Shown one piece after another: positions 1-4,744 of a stretch of DNA of 5,505 nucleotides. The position numbers were made by a program, and so were the translations under genes. The number at the start of each line of letters is the position of its first letter. The stretch's first letter is position 1. This DNA comes from Methylococcaceae bacterium UBA4132. GTDB taxonomy: Bacteria; Pseudomonadota; Gammaproteobacteria; Methylococcales; Methylomonadaceae. The notes below the pieces were generated by a model. It searched no databases, was not told the DNA's origin, and saw nothing but the letters and a program-made list of their open reading frames with translations. The DNA is taken from contig DFWO01000026.1 of assembly GCA_002380945.1 (NCBI GenBank), forward strand, positions 1-5,505, in the 5' to 3' direction.

Positions 1-336
1 TGCTTTGGCTTGCTCGGCGGCTTCTTTGGATTTTTCCGCCGCAATTTTAGCTTGTTCGATAGCTTCTATTCGTACTTTTTCTTCTGCCAGTTTGGCACGT
101 TCAGCGGCTTCGGCTCGCTCTTTTTCTTGTTCTGCTTGTTTTAATGCCTGTTGTTTTTTCTCAACATCTGCCTGCATTTTAGAGGCATCGACGATGGTTG
201 CATGAATGATTTCAGGTACGTCTGGCGAGCTGGCTTTAGGTTTAAATAACGCACTTAAACCAAACAAGCCAAATAGTAACAGGTGTAAAATTAAGGCCAG
301 AATAAACGGCCATGACAATTTTCTTTGACTATCCAT
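1..336 (-). CDS. tolA: TolA, N-terminal part (runs off the left edge)
   Basis: TolA is the periplasm-spanning inner-membrane protein of the Tol-Pal system. It uses the proton-motive force harvested by TolQ-TolR to reach TolB/Pal at the outer membrane during cell constriction. Only the first 112 codons are present; the 3' end lies beyond position 1. The sequence shows a short basic N-terminus (RK at residues 5-6) and one membrane anchor at about residues 9-30. A short linker follows, and from about residue 53 there is a long charged Ala/Glu/Lys/Gln-rich helix with repeats such as EQEKERAEAAERAKLAEEK, typical of TolA domain II. The membrane histidine is present (H18), but the serine four residues before it in E. 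coli (S18/H22) is alanine here (A14). The ATG lies 7 bp after the tolR stop and has no strong Shine-Dalgarno, which suggests coupling to tolR. Identification rests on architecture and position after tolQR; the C-terminal domain III cannot be checked. Confidence 0.93.
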   Translation of the reverse strand, partial: MDSQRKLSWPFILALILHLLLFGLFGLSALFKPKASSPDVPEIIHATIVDASKMQADVEKKQQALKQAEQEKERAEAAERAKLAEEKVRIEAIEQAKIAAEKSKEAAEQAKA

Positions 337-343
337 CTAAAGT

Positions 344-772
344 TTATTGTTCGTCTGACTTTGTCATCAACCCAACGTTGGGGACACCCGCATTTTTTAA
401 TGCTGCCATGATTGTCACTACCGTACCGTAGGCAACACTATTATCTGCATTAATTAATACAGGGGTTGCAGGTTTATTGCTTAATACGGCGACTACACGG
501 GCATTGATTTCATCAGCTTGAATGCGTACATCATCTTCGTTGTCAATCTTAAGATAATAATCATTCGGTGCTTTAATCGACACCACAATAGGCGGCGTAT
601 CTTCTTTTTGTTCGACAGGTGCAGATTCAGCTTGGGGCAAATCCACTTGCACACCCGTTTGCAACATCGGCGTAGTAATCATAAAAATAATCAGCAACAC
701 CAACGTGACATCAATATAGGGTACAACATTGATTTCTGCCATTGGTTTGCGGCGTTTCGTGCGTCTGCTCAT
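344..772 (-). CDS. tolR: TolR, Tol-Pal proton-channel subunit (ExbD/TolR family)
   Basis: This 142-residue inner-membrane protein forms the proton-conducting stator with TolQ and energises TolA. A short basic cytoplasmic tail (RRTKRRK, residues 3-9) precedes the family hallmark INVVPYIDVTLVLLIIFM at residues 14-31, which forms the single membrane helix. The helix carries the essential proton-path aspartate, here D21 (D23 in E. coli). The rest is the periplasmic domain, with a Pro/Glu-rich linker near residues 45-62 and the usual C-terminal stretch containing LINADNSVAYGTVVTIMAALK at about residues 106-126. Length is normal for TolR. Its ATG overlaps the tolQ stop as ATGA (769-772), so translation is probably coupled and the subunit ratio tied to tolQ. 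tolA follows after 7 bp. No unusual feature is seen. Confidence 0.97.
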   Translation of the reverse strand: MSRRTKRRKPMAEINVVPYIDVTLVLLIIFMITTPMLQTGVQVDLPQAESAPVEQKEDTPPIVVSIKAPNDYYLKIDNEDDVRIQADEINARVVAVLSNKPATPVLINADNSVAYGTVVTIMAALKNAGVPNVGLMTKSDEQ

Positions 773-1446
773 TTGCTGTGTGCCTGTCTTTGTAATAACA
801 CCACAAATTCTTCTACGAATAACTCATAACGCCCTGTCAACCTATCCAAACGCGTAGAAAAACGGTTATATGCAACCACGGCGGGAATAGCGGCAAATAA
901 ACCAATTGCCGTCGCAATCAATGCTTCGGCAATACCAGGTGCAACTTGCGCAAGCGTCGCTTGTTTAGTATTACCTAACGACATAAACGAATTCATAATC
1001 CCCCACACCGTACCGAATAAACCAATATATGGGCTAGTTGAGCCAACCGTTGCTAAAAATGCCAAATGTTCGTCAAGACGTTCTAATTCACGCGATAATT
1101 CAATGCGCATCGCCCGTTGCGCACTTTCCACTTGTACCGAAGGTTCAACTGTACCTGTTTGGCGCATACGCGAAAATTCTTTATACCCTGCTAAAAATAT
1201 TTTTTCGATGCCTTCAGGGGTAAAGTCTTTGGCGGCTAATTTTCGATACAGTTCAGTCAATGCCATGCCAGACCAAAATTGTTCTTCAAATTCATCGGTG
1301 ATTTCAATGGCACGATTGAGTTCTTTACGTTTAGAAAAAATAAATGTCCATGAAGCAAGTGAGGCAATCAACAATAATGCCATCACAAACTGAACAACAA
1401 AACTGGCTTCTTGAATGAGGTGGAGAATGGATAAATCAGTATTCAT
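769..1446 (-). CDS. tolQ: TolQ, Tol-Pal proton-channel subunit (MotA/TolQ/ExbB family)
   Basis: TolQ is the multi-spanning inner-membrane scaffold of the Tol-Pal motor. It surrounds TolR and transmits force to TolA. At 225 residues its length is typical of TolQ. Three membrane segments are visible: about residues 14-37, then 128-158 containing the conserved core VGSTSPYIGLFGTVWGIM, and 172-195 containing ALIATAIGLFAAIPAVVAYN. The charged region between the first and second segments (about 40-125) is the cytoplasmic loop, as in the family. The conserved threonines of the second and third segments (T146 in FGTVWG and T179 in IATAIG) are present; in this family these line the proton path beside the TolR aspartate. 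Its ATG overlaps the ybgC stop as ATGA (1443-1446), and its own stop overlaps tolR. ExbB is the main alternative, but the ybgC-tolQ-tolR-tolA order settles it. Confidence 0.97.
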   Translation of the reverse strand: MNTDLSILHLIQEASFVVQFVMALLLIASLASWTFIFSKRKELNRAIEITDEFEEQFWSGMALTELYRKLAAKDFTPEGIEKIFLAGYKEFSRMRQTGTVEPSVQVESAQRAMRIELSRELERLDEHLAFLATVGSTSPYIGLFGTVWGIMNSFMSLGNTKQATLAQVAPGIAEALIATAIGLFAAIPAVVAYNRFSTRLDRLTGRYELFVEEFVVLLQRQAHSK

Positions 1447-1841
1447 GCGGTTAATGACTCAAGTAAATAATCAGGAATAGCTTTAGGACGCATGGTGTTA
1501 GCGTCTAAACAGGCGATACGAATCACGCCCGTTGCTAACACGATACTATCACGGCTAATCTGTTGGCTAAAGGTTAAACTAGCTTTTTTGCTTTCGATTA
1601 CCTCGCTACTCACTTGCAATAGCTCATTAAACAAAGCTGATCGCAAATAATCCACTTGCACCGAACGCACGACAAAAATAATCCCCGTATCAATTTTAAG
1701 TTGGTCTTGCTCATGCCCCATAGCACGGAGCATCTCCGTTCTAGCGCGTTCAAAAAATTTCAGATAATTGGTGTGATACACCACGCCGCCAGCATCAGTG
1801 TCTTCGTAATAAACGCGAATGGGGAAGATAAAGTTTTTCAT
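1443..1841 (-). CDS. ybgC: YbgC, Tol-Pal-associated acyl-CoA thioesterase
   Basis: YbgC is a cytoplasmic single-domain hotdog-fold (4HBT family) acyl-CoA thioesterase. The family hydrolyses acyl-CoA thioesters and in E. coli has been linked to phospholipid metabolism. The 132 residues match the usual length. The N-terminal signature YYEDTDAGGVVYHTNYLKFF (residues 11-30) is followed by ERARTEML; it contains the catalytic aspartate D16 and the family histidine H23. The rest is the expected alternating beta-sheet pattern of the hotdog. The gene starts 6 bp after the ruvB stop with no clear Shine-Dalgarno, so reinitiation after ruvB is likely. Its stop overlaps tolQ by ATGA. In many gammaproteobacteria ybgC is the first gene of the tol-pal cluster; here it joins that cluster to ruvCAB. 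The physiological substrate is not deducible from sequence. Confidence 0.96.
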   Translation of the reverse strand: MKNFIFPIRVYYEDTDAGGVVYHTNYLKFFERARTEMLRAMGHEQDQLKIDTGIIFVVRSVQVDYLRSALFNELLQVSSEVIESKKASLTFSQQISRDSIVLATGVIRIACLDANTMRPKAIPDYLLESLTA

Positions 1842-1847
1842 GGTTAT

Positions 1848-2882
1848 TTATTCAAACAAATCCAGCGACACCGCCAATTGCTTAGGCGGCTGCAAACCAA
1901 AATGTAGATAAGCGTTTTGCGTCACAACTCGTCCACGCGGGGTACGCATAATAAAACCTTGTTGTAATAGATACGGTTCTAACACATCTTCAATCGTGCC
2001 GCGTTCTTCGCTGATTGCCGCCGCCAAAGTATCCAAGCCCACAGGACCGCCTGCAAAATTTTCTATCATTGCCATCAATAACTTACGGTCTAAGGCATCA
2101 AAACCGTTGCTATCGACTTTTAGCATATTCAACGCACCAATCGCGAGTTCTTCGGTCACAGTGCCATCACCTTTAACTTGGGCAAAATCTCGTACGCGGC
2201 GCAATAAGCGGTTGGCAATACGCGGCGTACCGCGTGAACGTCTGGCAATTTCAACCGCACCATTGTCTGCCATTGCAATGCCTAATACATTCGCTGAACG
2301 GGTAACGATACTGGCAAGTTCTGGCACGGTGTAAAATTCTAAACGCTGCACAATACCGAAACGGTCGCGTAATGGTGAAGTGAGCAAACCTGCGCGTGTA
2401 GTCGCACCGACTAAAGTAAACGGTGGTAAATCTAGTTTAATAGAACGCGCCGCTGGTCCTTCACCTATCATTAAATCCAACTGATAATCTTCCATTGCGG
2501 GATATAAAATTTCTTCTACCGCAGGACTGAGTCTATGAATTTCATCAATGAATAACACATCATGGGCTTCAAGATTAGTCAGCAATGCCGCTAAATCGCC
2601 CGCTTTTTCTAATACAGGACCTGACGTTTGCCGAATCGCCACGCCCATTTCAGCAGCGATAATATTGGCAAGCGTCGTTTTTCCCAAACCAGGAGGACCA
2701 AAAATCAATACATGATCCAACGCTTCTTGCCGCGCCAGTGCCGCTTGAATAAAAATGTCCATTTGTGTGCGTAGTTCAACCTGACCGACATATTCTGCTA
2801 AACGTTTTGGACGTATTGCACGGTCGTGACGTTCATCGTCTATTTGACTACGCCCTGTTATTAATCTGTCAGATTCAATCAT
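1848..2882 (-). CDS. ruvB: RuvB, Holliday-junction branch-migration ATPase
   Basis: RuvB is the hexameric AAA+ motor that pumps DNA through the RuvA-bound Holliday junction during recombinational repair and restart of stalled forks. The 344-residue protein starts MIESDRLI, as in E. coli. The large AAA+ domain has Walker A GPPGLGKT at 62-69 (K68), Walker B VLFIDEIH at 109-116 (D113, E114), the sensor-1 region LVGATTRAG at 157-165, and the arginine finger R174 in SPLRDRFG. The small AAA domain carries sensor-2 R221 in GTPRIANRLLRR. The C-terminal winged-helix DNA-binding domain includes GPVGLDTLAAAI and RTPRGR near residue 315. K68 and R174 sit at E. coli numbering. The start overlaps the ruvA stop as ATGA (2879-2882), with an AAGG Shine-Dalgarno 9 nt upstream at 2892-2895. 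All catalytic motifs are intact. Confidence 0.99.
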   Translation of the reverse strand: MIESDRLITGRSQIDDERHDRAIRPKRLAEYVGQVELRTQMDIFIQAALARQEALDHVLIFGPPGLGKTTLANIIAAEMGVAIRQTSGPVLEKAGDLAALLTNLEAHDVLFIDEIHRLSPAVEEILYPAMEDYQLDLMIGEGPAARSIKLDLPPFTLVGATTRAGLLTSPLRDRFGIVQRLEFYTVPELASIVTRSANVLGIAMADNGAVEIARRSRGTPRIANRLLRRVRDFAQVKGDGTVTEELAIGALNMLKVDSNGFDALDRKLLMAMIENFAGGPVGLDTLAAAISEERGTIEDVLEPYLLQQGFIMRTPRGRVVTQNAYLHFGLQPPKQLAVSLDLFE

Positions 2883-3463
2883 TTAACCGCGCCTTGTAAT
2901 GCCATGCGAATAATATCTTCACAACTTTTGCCTTCCGTGTGAATGCCCTGCACCATTTTACTGGCATCCAAAGGCTTATAACCCAAAGAACATAATGCGC
3001 TGACCGCTTCTTGTTTGGCATTACCAACAATCGGCGTGCGCACCGTAACGCTGTCTTCTAATTGCGGCAATCTATCGCGCATTTCAATGATGAGCCGTTC
3101 AGCGGTTTTTTTGCCCACACCAGGTAAACGAATCAAGGCTTGTGTGTCGTTGTCATGAATACAGCGGTGCAGTTCATCCGCACTTTGCCCTGATAAAATC
3201 GTCAACGCCAATTTAGGTCCGACACCGTTGACTTTAATCAAACTTCTAAACATAACGCGGTCGGCTTCGCTGGCAAAAGCAAATAAACTATGTGCATCTT
3301 CGCGTATGGATAAATGCGTATGCAGGGTAATTTCCGCACCTAATTCAGGTAGCTGATAAAACGTCGTCATCGGGGCTTCCATTTCATAACCGACTCCTTG
3401 TACATCTAATACTAATAACGGCGGGGCTTTTACCACCAACTTACCGCGTAAAAAACCAATCAT
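2879..3463 (-). CDS. ruvA: RuvA, Holliday-junction recognition subunit
   Basis: RuvA tetramers clamp the four-way junction and recruit RuvB rings. The protein is 194 residues. It has an N-terminal OB domain (about 1-63) starting MIGFLRG, with the acidic pin E55-D56 in REDAHSL at E. coli numbering. Two helix-hairpin-helix motifs follow: VNGVGPKLALTIL near 78-90 and LPGVGKKTAERLIIEM at 113-128. After a variable linker, domain III (about 149-191) contains QEAVSALCSLGYKP and binds RuvB. The reading frame is open for 20 more codons upstream, to an ATG at 3523. That extension overlaps the end of ruvC and has no homologous residues. The start at 3463 is chosen because MIG is the family N-terminus and an AGGAG lies 7 nt before it. 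The start overlaps the ruvC stop as ATGA (3460-3463). Confidence 0.98.
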   Translation of the reverse strand: MIGFLRGKLVVKAPPLLVLDVQGVGYEMEAPMTTFYQLPELGAEITLHTHLSIREDAHSLFAFASEADRVMFRSLIKVNGVGPKLALTILSGQSADELHRCIHDNDTQALIRLPGVGKKTAERLIIEMRDRLPQLEDSVTVRTPIVGNAKQEAVSALCSLGYKPLDASKMVQGIHTEGKSCEDIIRMALQGAVK

Positions 3464-3957
3464 CGAAGTACTCCTGTGTGTAGGCGATGCGCTGTTTGCT
3501 GATAATGCGCATGGCATAAACATAAGCCCAAGGCATCACTGGCATCAATCTGTAACTCGCCTTGTATGGATAACAAAATTTTCACCATGTGTTGTACCTG
3601 TAATTTATCGGCATTGCCTTTACCGACAACTGCTTGTTTCACTTGTCGCGCAGCGTATTCAAACACGGGCAAGTCTTTGGTTTGTACCGCGCAAATCGCC
3701 GCGCCGCGTGCCTGCCCCAGTTTAAGCGCAGAATCGGCATTTTTGTGCATGAATACTTGTTCGATAGCCATTTGCTCAGGATGGTACATCTCCACAATCT
3801 GCACGATGCCATCAAAAATTTGTTTTAAACGATCAGGAAAATAATCGGCTTCAATACGAATACTGCCGCTGGCGATATAGTTAAAACCACGTCCCGATTC
3901 TTCGATGATGCCGTAACCTGTGAGTCGTGAACCGGGGTCTATGCCTAAAATTCTCAT
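3460..3957 (-). CDS. ruvC: RuvC, Holliday-junction resolvase
   Basis: RuvC is the dimeric RNase H-fold, metal-dependent endonuclease that makes paired nicks to resolve Holliday junctions, acting with RuvAB. From the chosen start it is 165 residues, close to the family length of about 170. The N-terminus MRILGIDPGSRLTGYG is the first catalytic strand. The four acidic catalytic residues are D7, E66 (in MAIEQVFM), D138 and D141 (in IDASDALG), all at the same numbers as in E. coli. The stretch NADSALKLGQARG is also conserved. The frame is open 22 codons further upstream to an ATG at 4023, but that part is translated from a hairpin-rich leader and matches no RuvC N-terminus. An AAGGA lies just before the start used here. 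It is the first gene of the ruv-tol run. Confidence 0.98.
   Translation of the reverse strand: MRILGIDPGSRLTGYGIIEESGRGFNYIASGSIRIEADYFPDRLKQIFDGIVQIVEMYHPEQMAIEQVFMHKNADSALKLGQARGAAICAVQTKDLPVFEYAARQVKQAVVGKGNADKLQVQHMVKILLSIQGELQIDASDALGLCLCHAHYQQTAHRLHTGVLR
3471..3475 (-). promoter_or_regulatory. Shine-Dalgarno of ruvA
   Basis: The minus strand reads AGGAG, then 7 nt (TACTTCG), then the ATG at 3463. This strong site lies inside the last codons of ruvC. It supports the MIGFLRG start of ruvA over the longer open frame that begins at 3523. Confidence 0.8.
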
Positions 3958-3961
3958 TGCG

Positions 3962-3966
3962 TCCTT
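3962..3966 (-). promoter_or_regulatory. Shine-Dalgarno of ruvC
   Basis: The minus strand reads AAAAAGGACGCAATG, placing AAGGA 4 nt before the ATG at 3957. The spacing is slightly short, but the site agrees with the homology-based start. It argues against the in-frame ATG at 4023. Confidence 0.7.
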
Positions 3967-3973
3967 TTTAAAG

Positions 3974-4006
3974 TAAAACAGCTTTAGCTGTTTTAAGCCG
4001 TAGGCT
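3974..4006 (-). other. Tandem hairpins in the ruvC leader
   Basis: Read toward ruvC, the leader first forms a small hairpin AGCC-TAC-GGCT (4006 to 3996). Directly next to it is a perfect 9-bp stem, TAAAACAGC-TAAA-GCTGTTTTA (3995 to 3974). The second stem has an A-tract on its left arm and a T-tract on its right arm, so it resembles a weak bidirectional intrinsic terminator and could end the decayed toxin-antitoxin transcript. It ends 7 nt before the ruvC Shine-Dalgarno, so it could instead affect ruv translation or be a dispersed palindromic repeat. The pairing is seen directly; the role is inferred. Confidence 0.5.
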
Positions 4007-4041
4007 GAAACAAATCCCAACACTATTACGGCAAGTTATTT

Positions 4042-4244
4042 TTATAACGTCACTCGTTTAGCTATTTCAAACTCTTTGCGTAATAAATCATTAACTAAGG
4101 ATTGCAAACTTTCCTGAGTCACTAAGCATCTTTCATTCAGATACTGAATAATATCTTTGTCCAAATAAATAGGTAATTCAATCTGTTCAACAGGGATATA
4201 AACAAACCTTGTTCGGCATTAGAAAAATCATATTTATCTTTCAT
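4042..4244 (-). pseudogene. Ribbon-helix-helix antitoxin partner of BrnT, frameshifted
   Basis: The open frame from the ATG at 4244 reads MKDKYDFSNAEQGLF and then becomes nonsense, with a TGA at 4137-4139. Restoring one T in the coding-strand T-run at about 4200-4202 gives a 67-residue protein. It continues YIPVEQIELPIYLDKDI, then IIQYLNERCLVTQESLQSL and VNDLLRKEFEIAKRVTL, ending at TAA 4042-4044. The restored protein has the N-terminus of small antitoxins often seen beside BrnT (MKxxYDFSxxxxGxFY). A short beta strand (IELPIYL) and two helices follow, as in ribbon-helix-helix DNA-binding domains. Such antitoxins neutralise the toxin and repress their own promoter. As written, the DNA-binding and dimerisation part is out of frame, so the gene should be inactive. 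Its start overlaps the toxin's TGA as ATGA (4241-4244). The family assignment is from memory of similar proteins. Confidence 0.75.
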
Positions 4245-4523
4245 TTTATCAGCCTCTTTATATAGGTGGTTTTCTCATTAGTCGTTGCTTTTCTAGCGGA
4301 AATAATTCTAATCACATCATCACAACGGAAAGCATGAACAACTATAATAATTGCTCATTTAAGTTATTCCTAACAAAAGCCAACGTTCTTCCATTTCTGA
4401 ATGTTCATCATCAGGTAGGTTTAATGCGAAAGGATCAGAAAATACATAAGCGTCATCGTGGAAATCTATACCATGCTTACGGATATTTATTTGATTTTTG
4501 TTTTCGTCCCATTCGAATTTCAT
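4241..4523 (-). pseudogene. brnT: BrnT-family ribonuclease toxin, two frameshifts
   Basis: BrnT toxins (formerly DUF497) are small RelE-like ribonucleases that inhibit translation. The frame from the ATG at 4523 gives 54 residues, MKFEWDENKNQINIRKHGID through EERWLLLGIT, then TAA at 4359-4361. The family sequence resumes in another frame as LNEQLL. It then shifts again to IVVHAFRCDDVIRIISARKA and TTNEKTTYIKRLIK, ending at TGA 4241-4243. Restoring one base near 4361 and one near 4345 gives a continuous 94-residue protein of normal BrnT length. It carries both hallmarks, FEWDExKxxxNxxKHGI and RIISARKAT. Both lesions look like one-base loss from a short homopolymer. The toxin-first order and the ATGA overlap with the antitoxin are typical of brnTA operons. 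The gene is probably dead, though assembly or sequencing error cannot be excluded. An AAAGGAA lies about 14 nt before the ATG, further than usual. Confidence 0.85.
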
Positions 4524-4551
4524 AAATGATTTTTTATTTCCTTTCTTTTGG

Positions 4552-4579
4552 TTTATATATTCAGCTTATTGCCACGCAA
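4552..4579 (-). promoter_or_regulatory. Possible promoter of the brnT-antitoxin pair
   Basis: On the minus strand, TTGCGT (4579-4574) is followed after 16 nt by TATAAA (4557-4552), about 28 nt before the brnT ATG. The -10 matches the consensus at 5 of 6 positions; the -35 matches only at TTG. The palindrome at 4566-4582 overlaps the -35, as expected for a promoter repressed by its antitoxin. This rests on pattern only. Confidence 0.3.
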
Positions 4580-4582
4580 TAA
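4566..4582. promoter_or_regulatory. Palindrome TTATTGC-CAC-GCAATAA, possible operator
   Basis: A perfect 7-bp inverted repeat with a 3-nt spacer lies 43 bp upstream of the brnT-like ATG, over the putative -35 box. Ribbon-helix-helix antitoxins usually bind short palindromes at their own promoters, so this is a plausible autoregulatory site. An unrelated hairpin is an equally simple reading, because the DNA-binding protein cannot be matched to a site by eye. Confidence 0.4.
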
Positions 4583-4592
4583 TAGAATTTTC

Positions 4593-4679
4593 GTAGCCCG
4601 TATGGAGCGTAAGAATAATACGGGAATAATCGCAGCATTACGTTAACCCCCGCATTCCGCAAAGCTCCATACGGGCTAC
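4593..4679. repeat. REP/BIME-like element: two inverted hairpin units
   Basis: The ends are a perfect 16-bp inverted repeat, GTAGCCCGTATGGAGC at 4593-4608 and its reverse complement at 4664-4679. Each end is also part of a smaller hairpin. On the left, CCCGTAT (4597-4603) pairs with ATACGGG (4618-4624). On the right, read on the minus strand, CCCGTAT pairs with ATGCGGG through one G-U. The element is therefore two related hairpin units facing each other around a roughly 22-bp middle, the layout of bacterial interspersed mosaic (REP pair) elements. No target-site duplication is obvious and no transposase is present. It fills the gap between the orphan membrane-protein gene and the broken toxin-antitoxin pair, where it could also act as a transcript 3' end. 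Only one copy is in this window, so dispersal is inferred. Confidence 0.7.
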
Positions 4680-4744
4680 TTGCTATGTAACGTTCATTTT
4701 TCAGCTGTGTCATCCCTATGTTCTGCAAGATCAAATTTTTCGAA

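Noticed and set aside
5..205. 66-codon Ser/Ala/Cys-rich open frame on the plus strand
   Set aside because: It is the antisense shadow of the repetitive Ala/Glu/Lys coding of tolA domain II.
1996..2334. 112-codon plus-strand open frame inside ruvB, and similar ones inside ruvC, tolQ and tolR
   Set aside because: All lie opposite well-conserved genes and show no recognisable protein features.
2879..3523. Longer RuvA starting at the ATG at 3523
   Set aside because: The 20 extra residues overlap ruvC and lack homology, while AGGAG sits 7 nt before the canonical MIG start.
3975..3994. Possible LexA (SOS) box before ruvC
   Set aside because: The palindrome there is ACAG-N6-CTGT, the reverse arrangement of the gammaproteobacterial CTGT-N8-ACAG box. 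It reads as a hairpin, and I saw no proper box in the leader.
3460..4023. Longer RuvC starting at the ATG at 4023
   Set aside because: The extra 22 residues come from the hairpin leader, match no RuvC N-terminus, and lie upstream of a good AAGGA site for the start at 3957.
4334..4525. 63-codon open frame on the plus strand as a small gene
   Set aside because: It is antisense to the brnT-like pseudogene, whose minus-strand translation is clearly homologous to a known family.
4042..4744. CRISPR array or tRNA in the non-coding-looking stretch
   Set aside because: No regularly spaced direct repeats and no cloverleaf arms were seen. The stretch is explained by two pseudogenes, a palindrome and a REP-like element.
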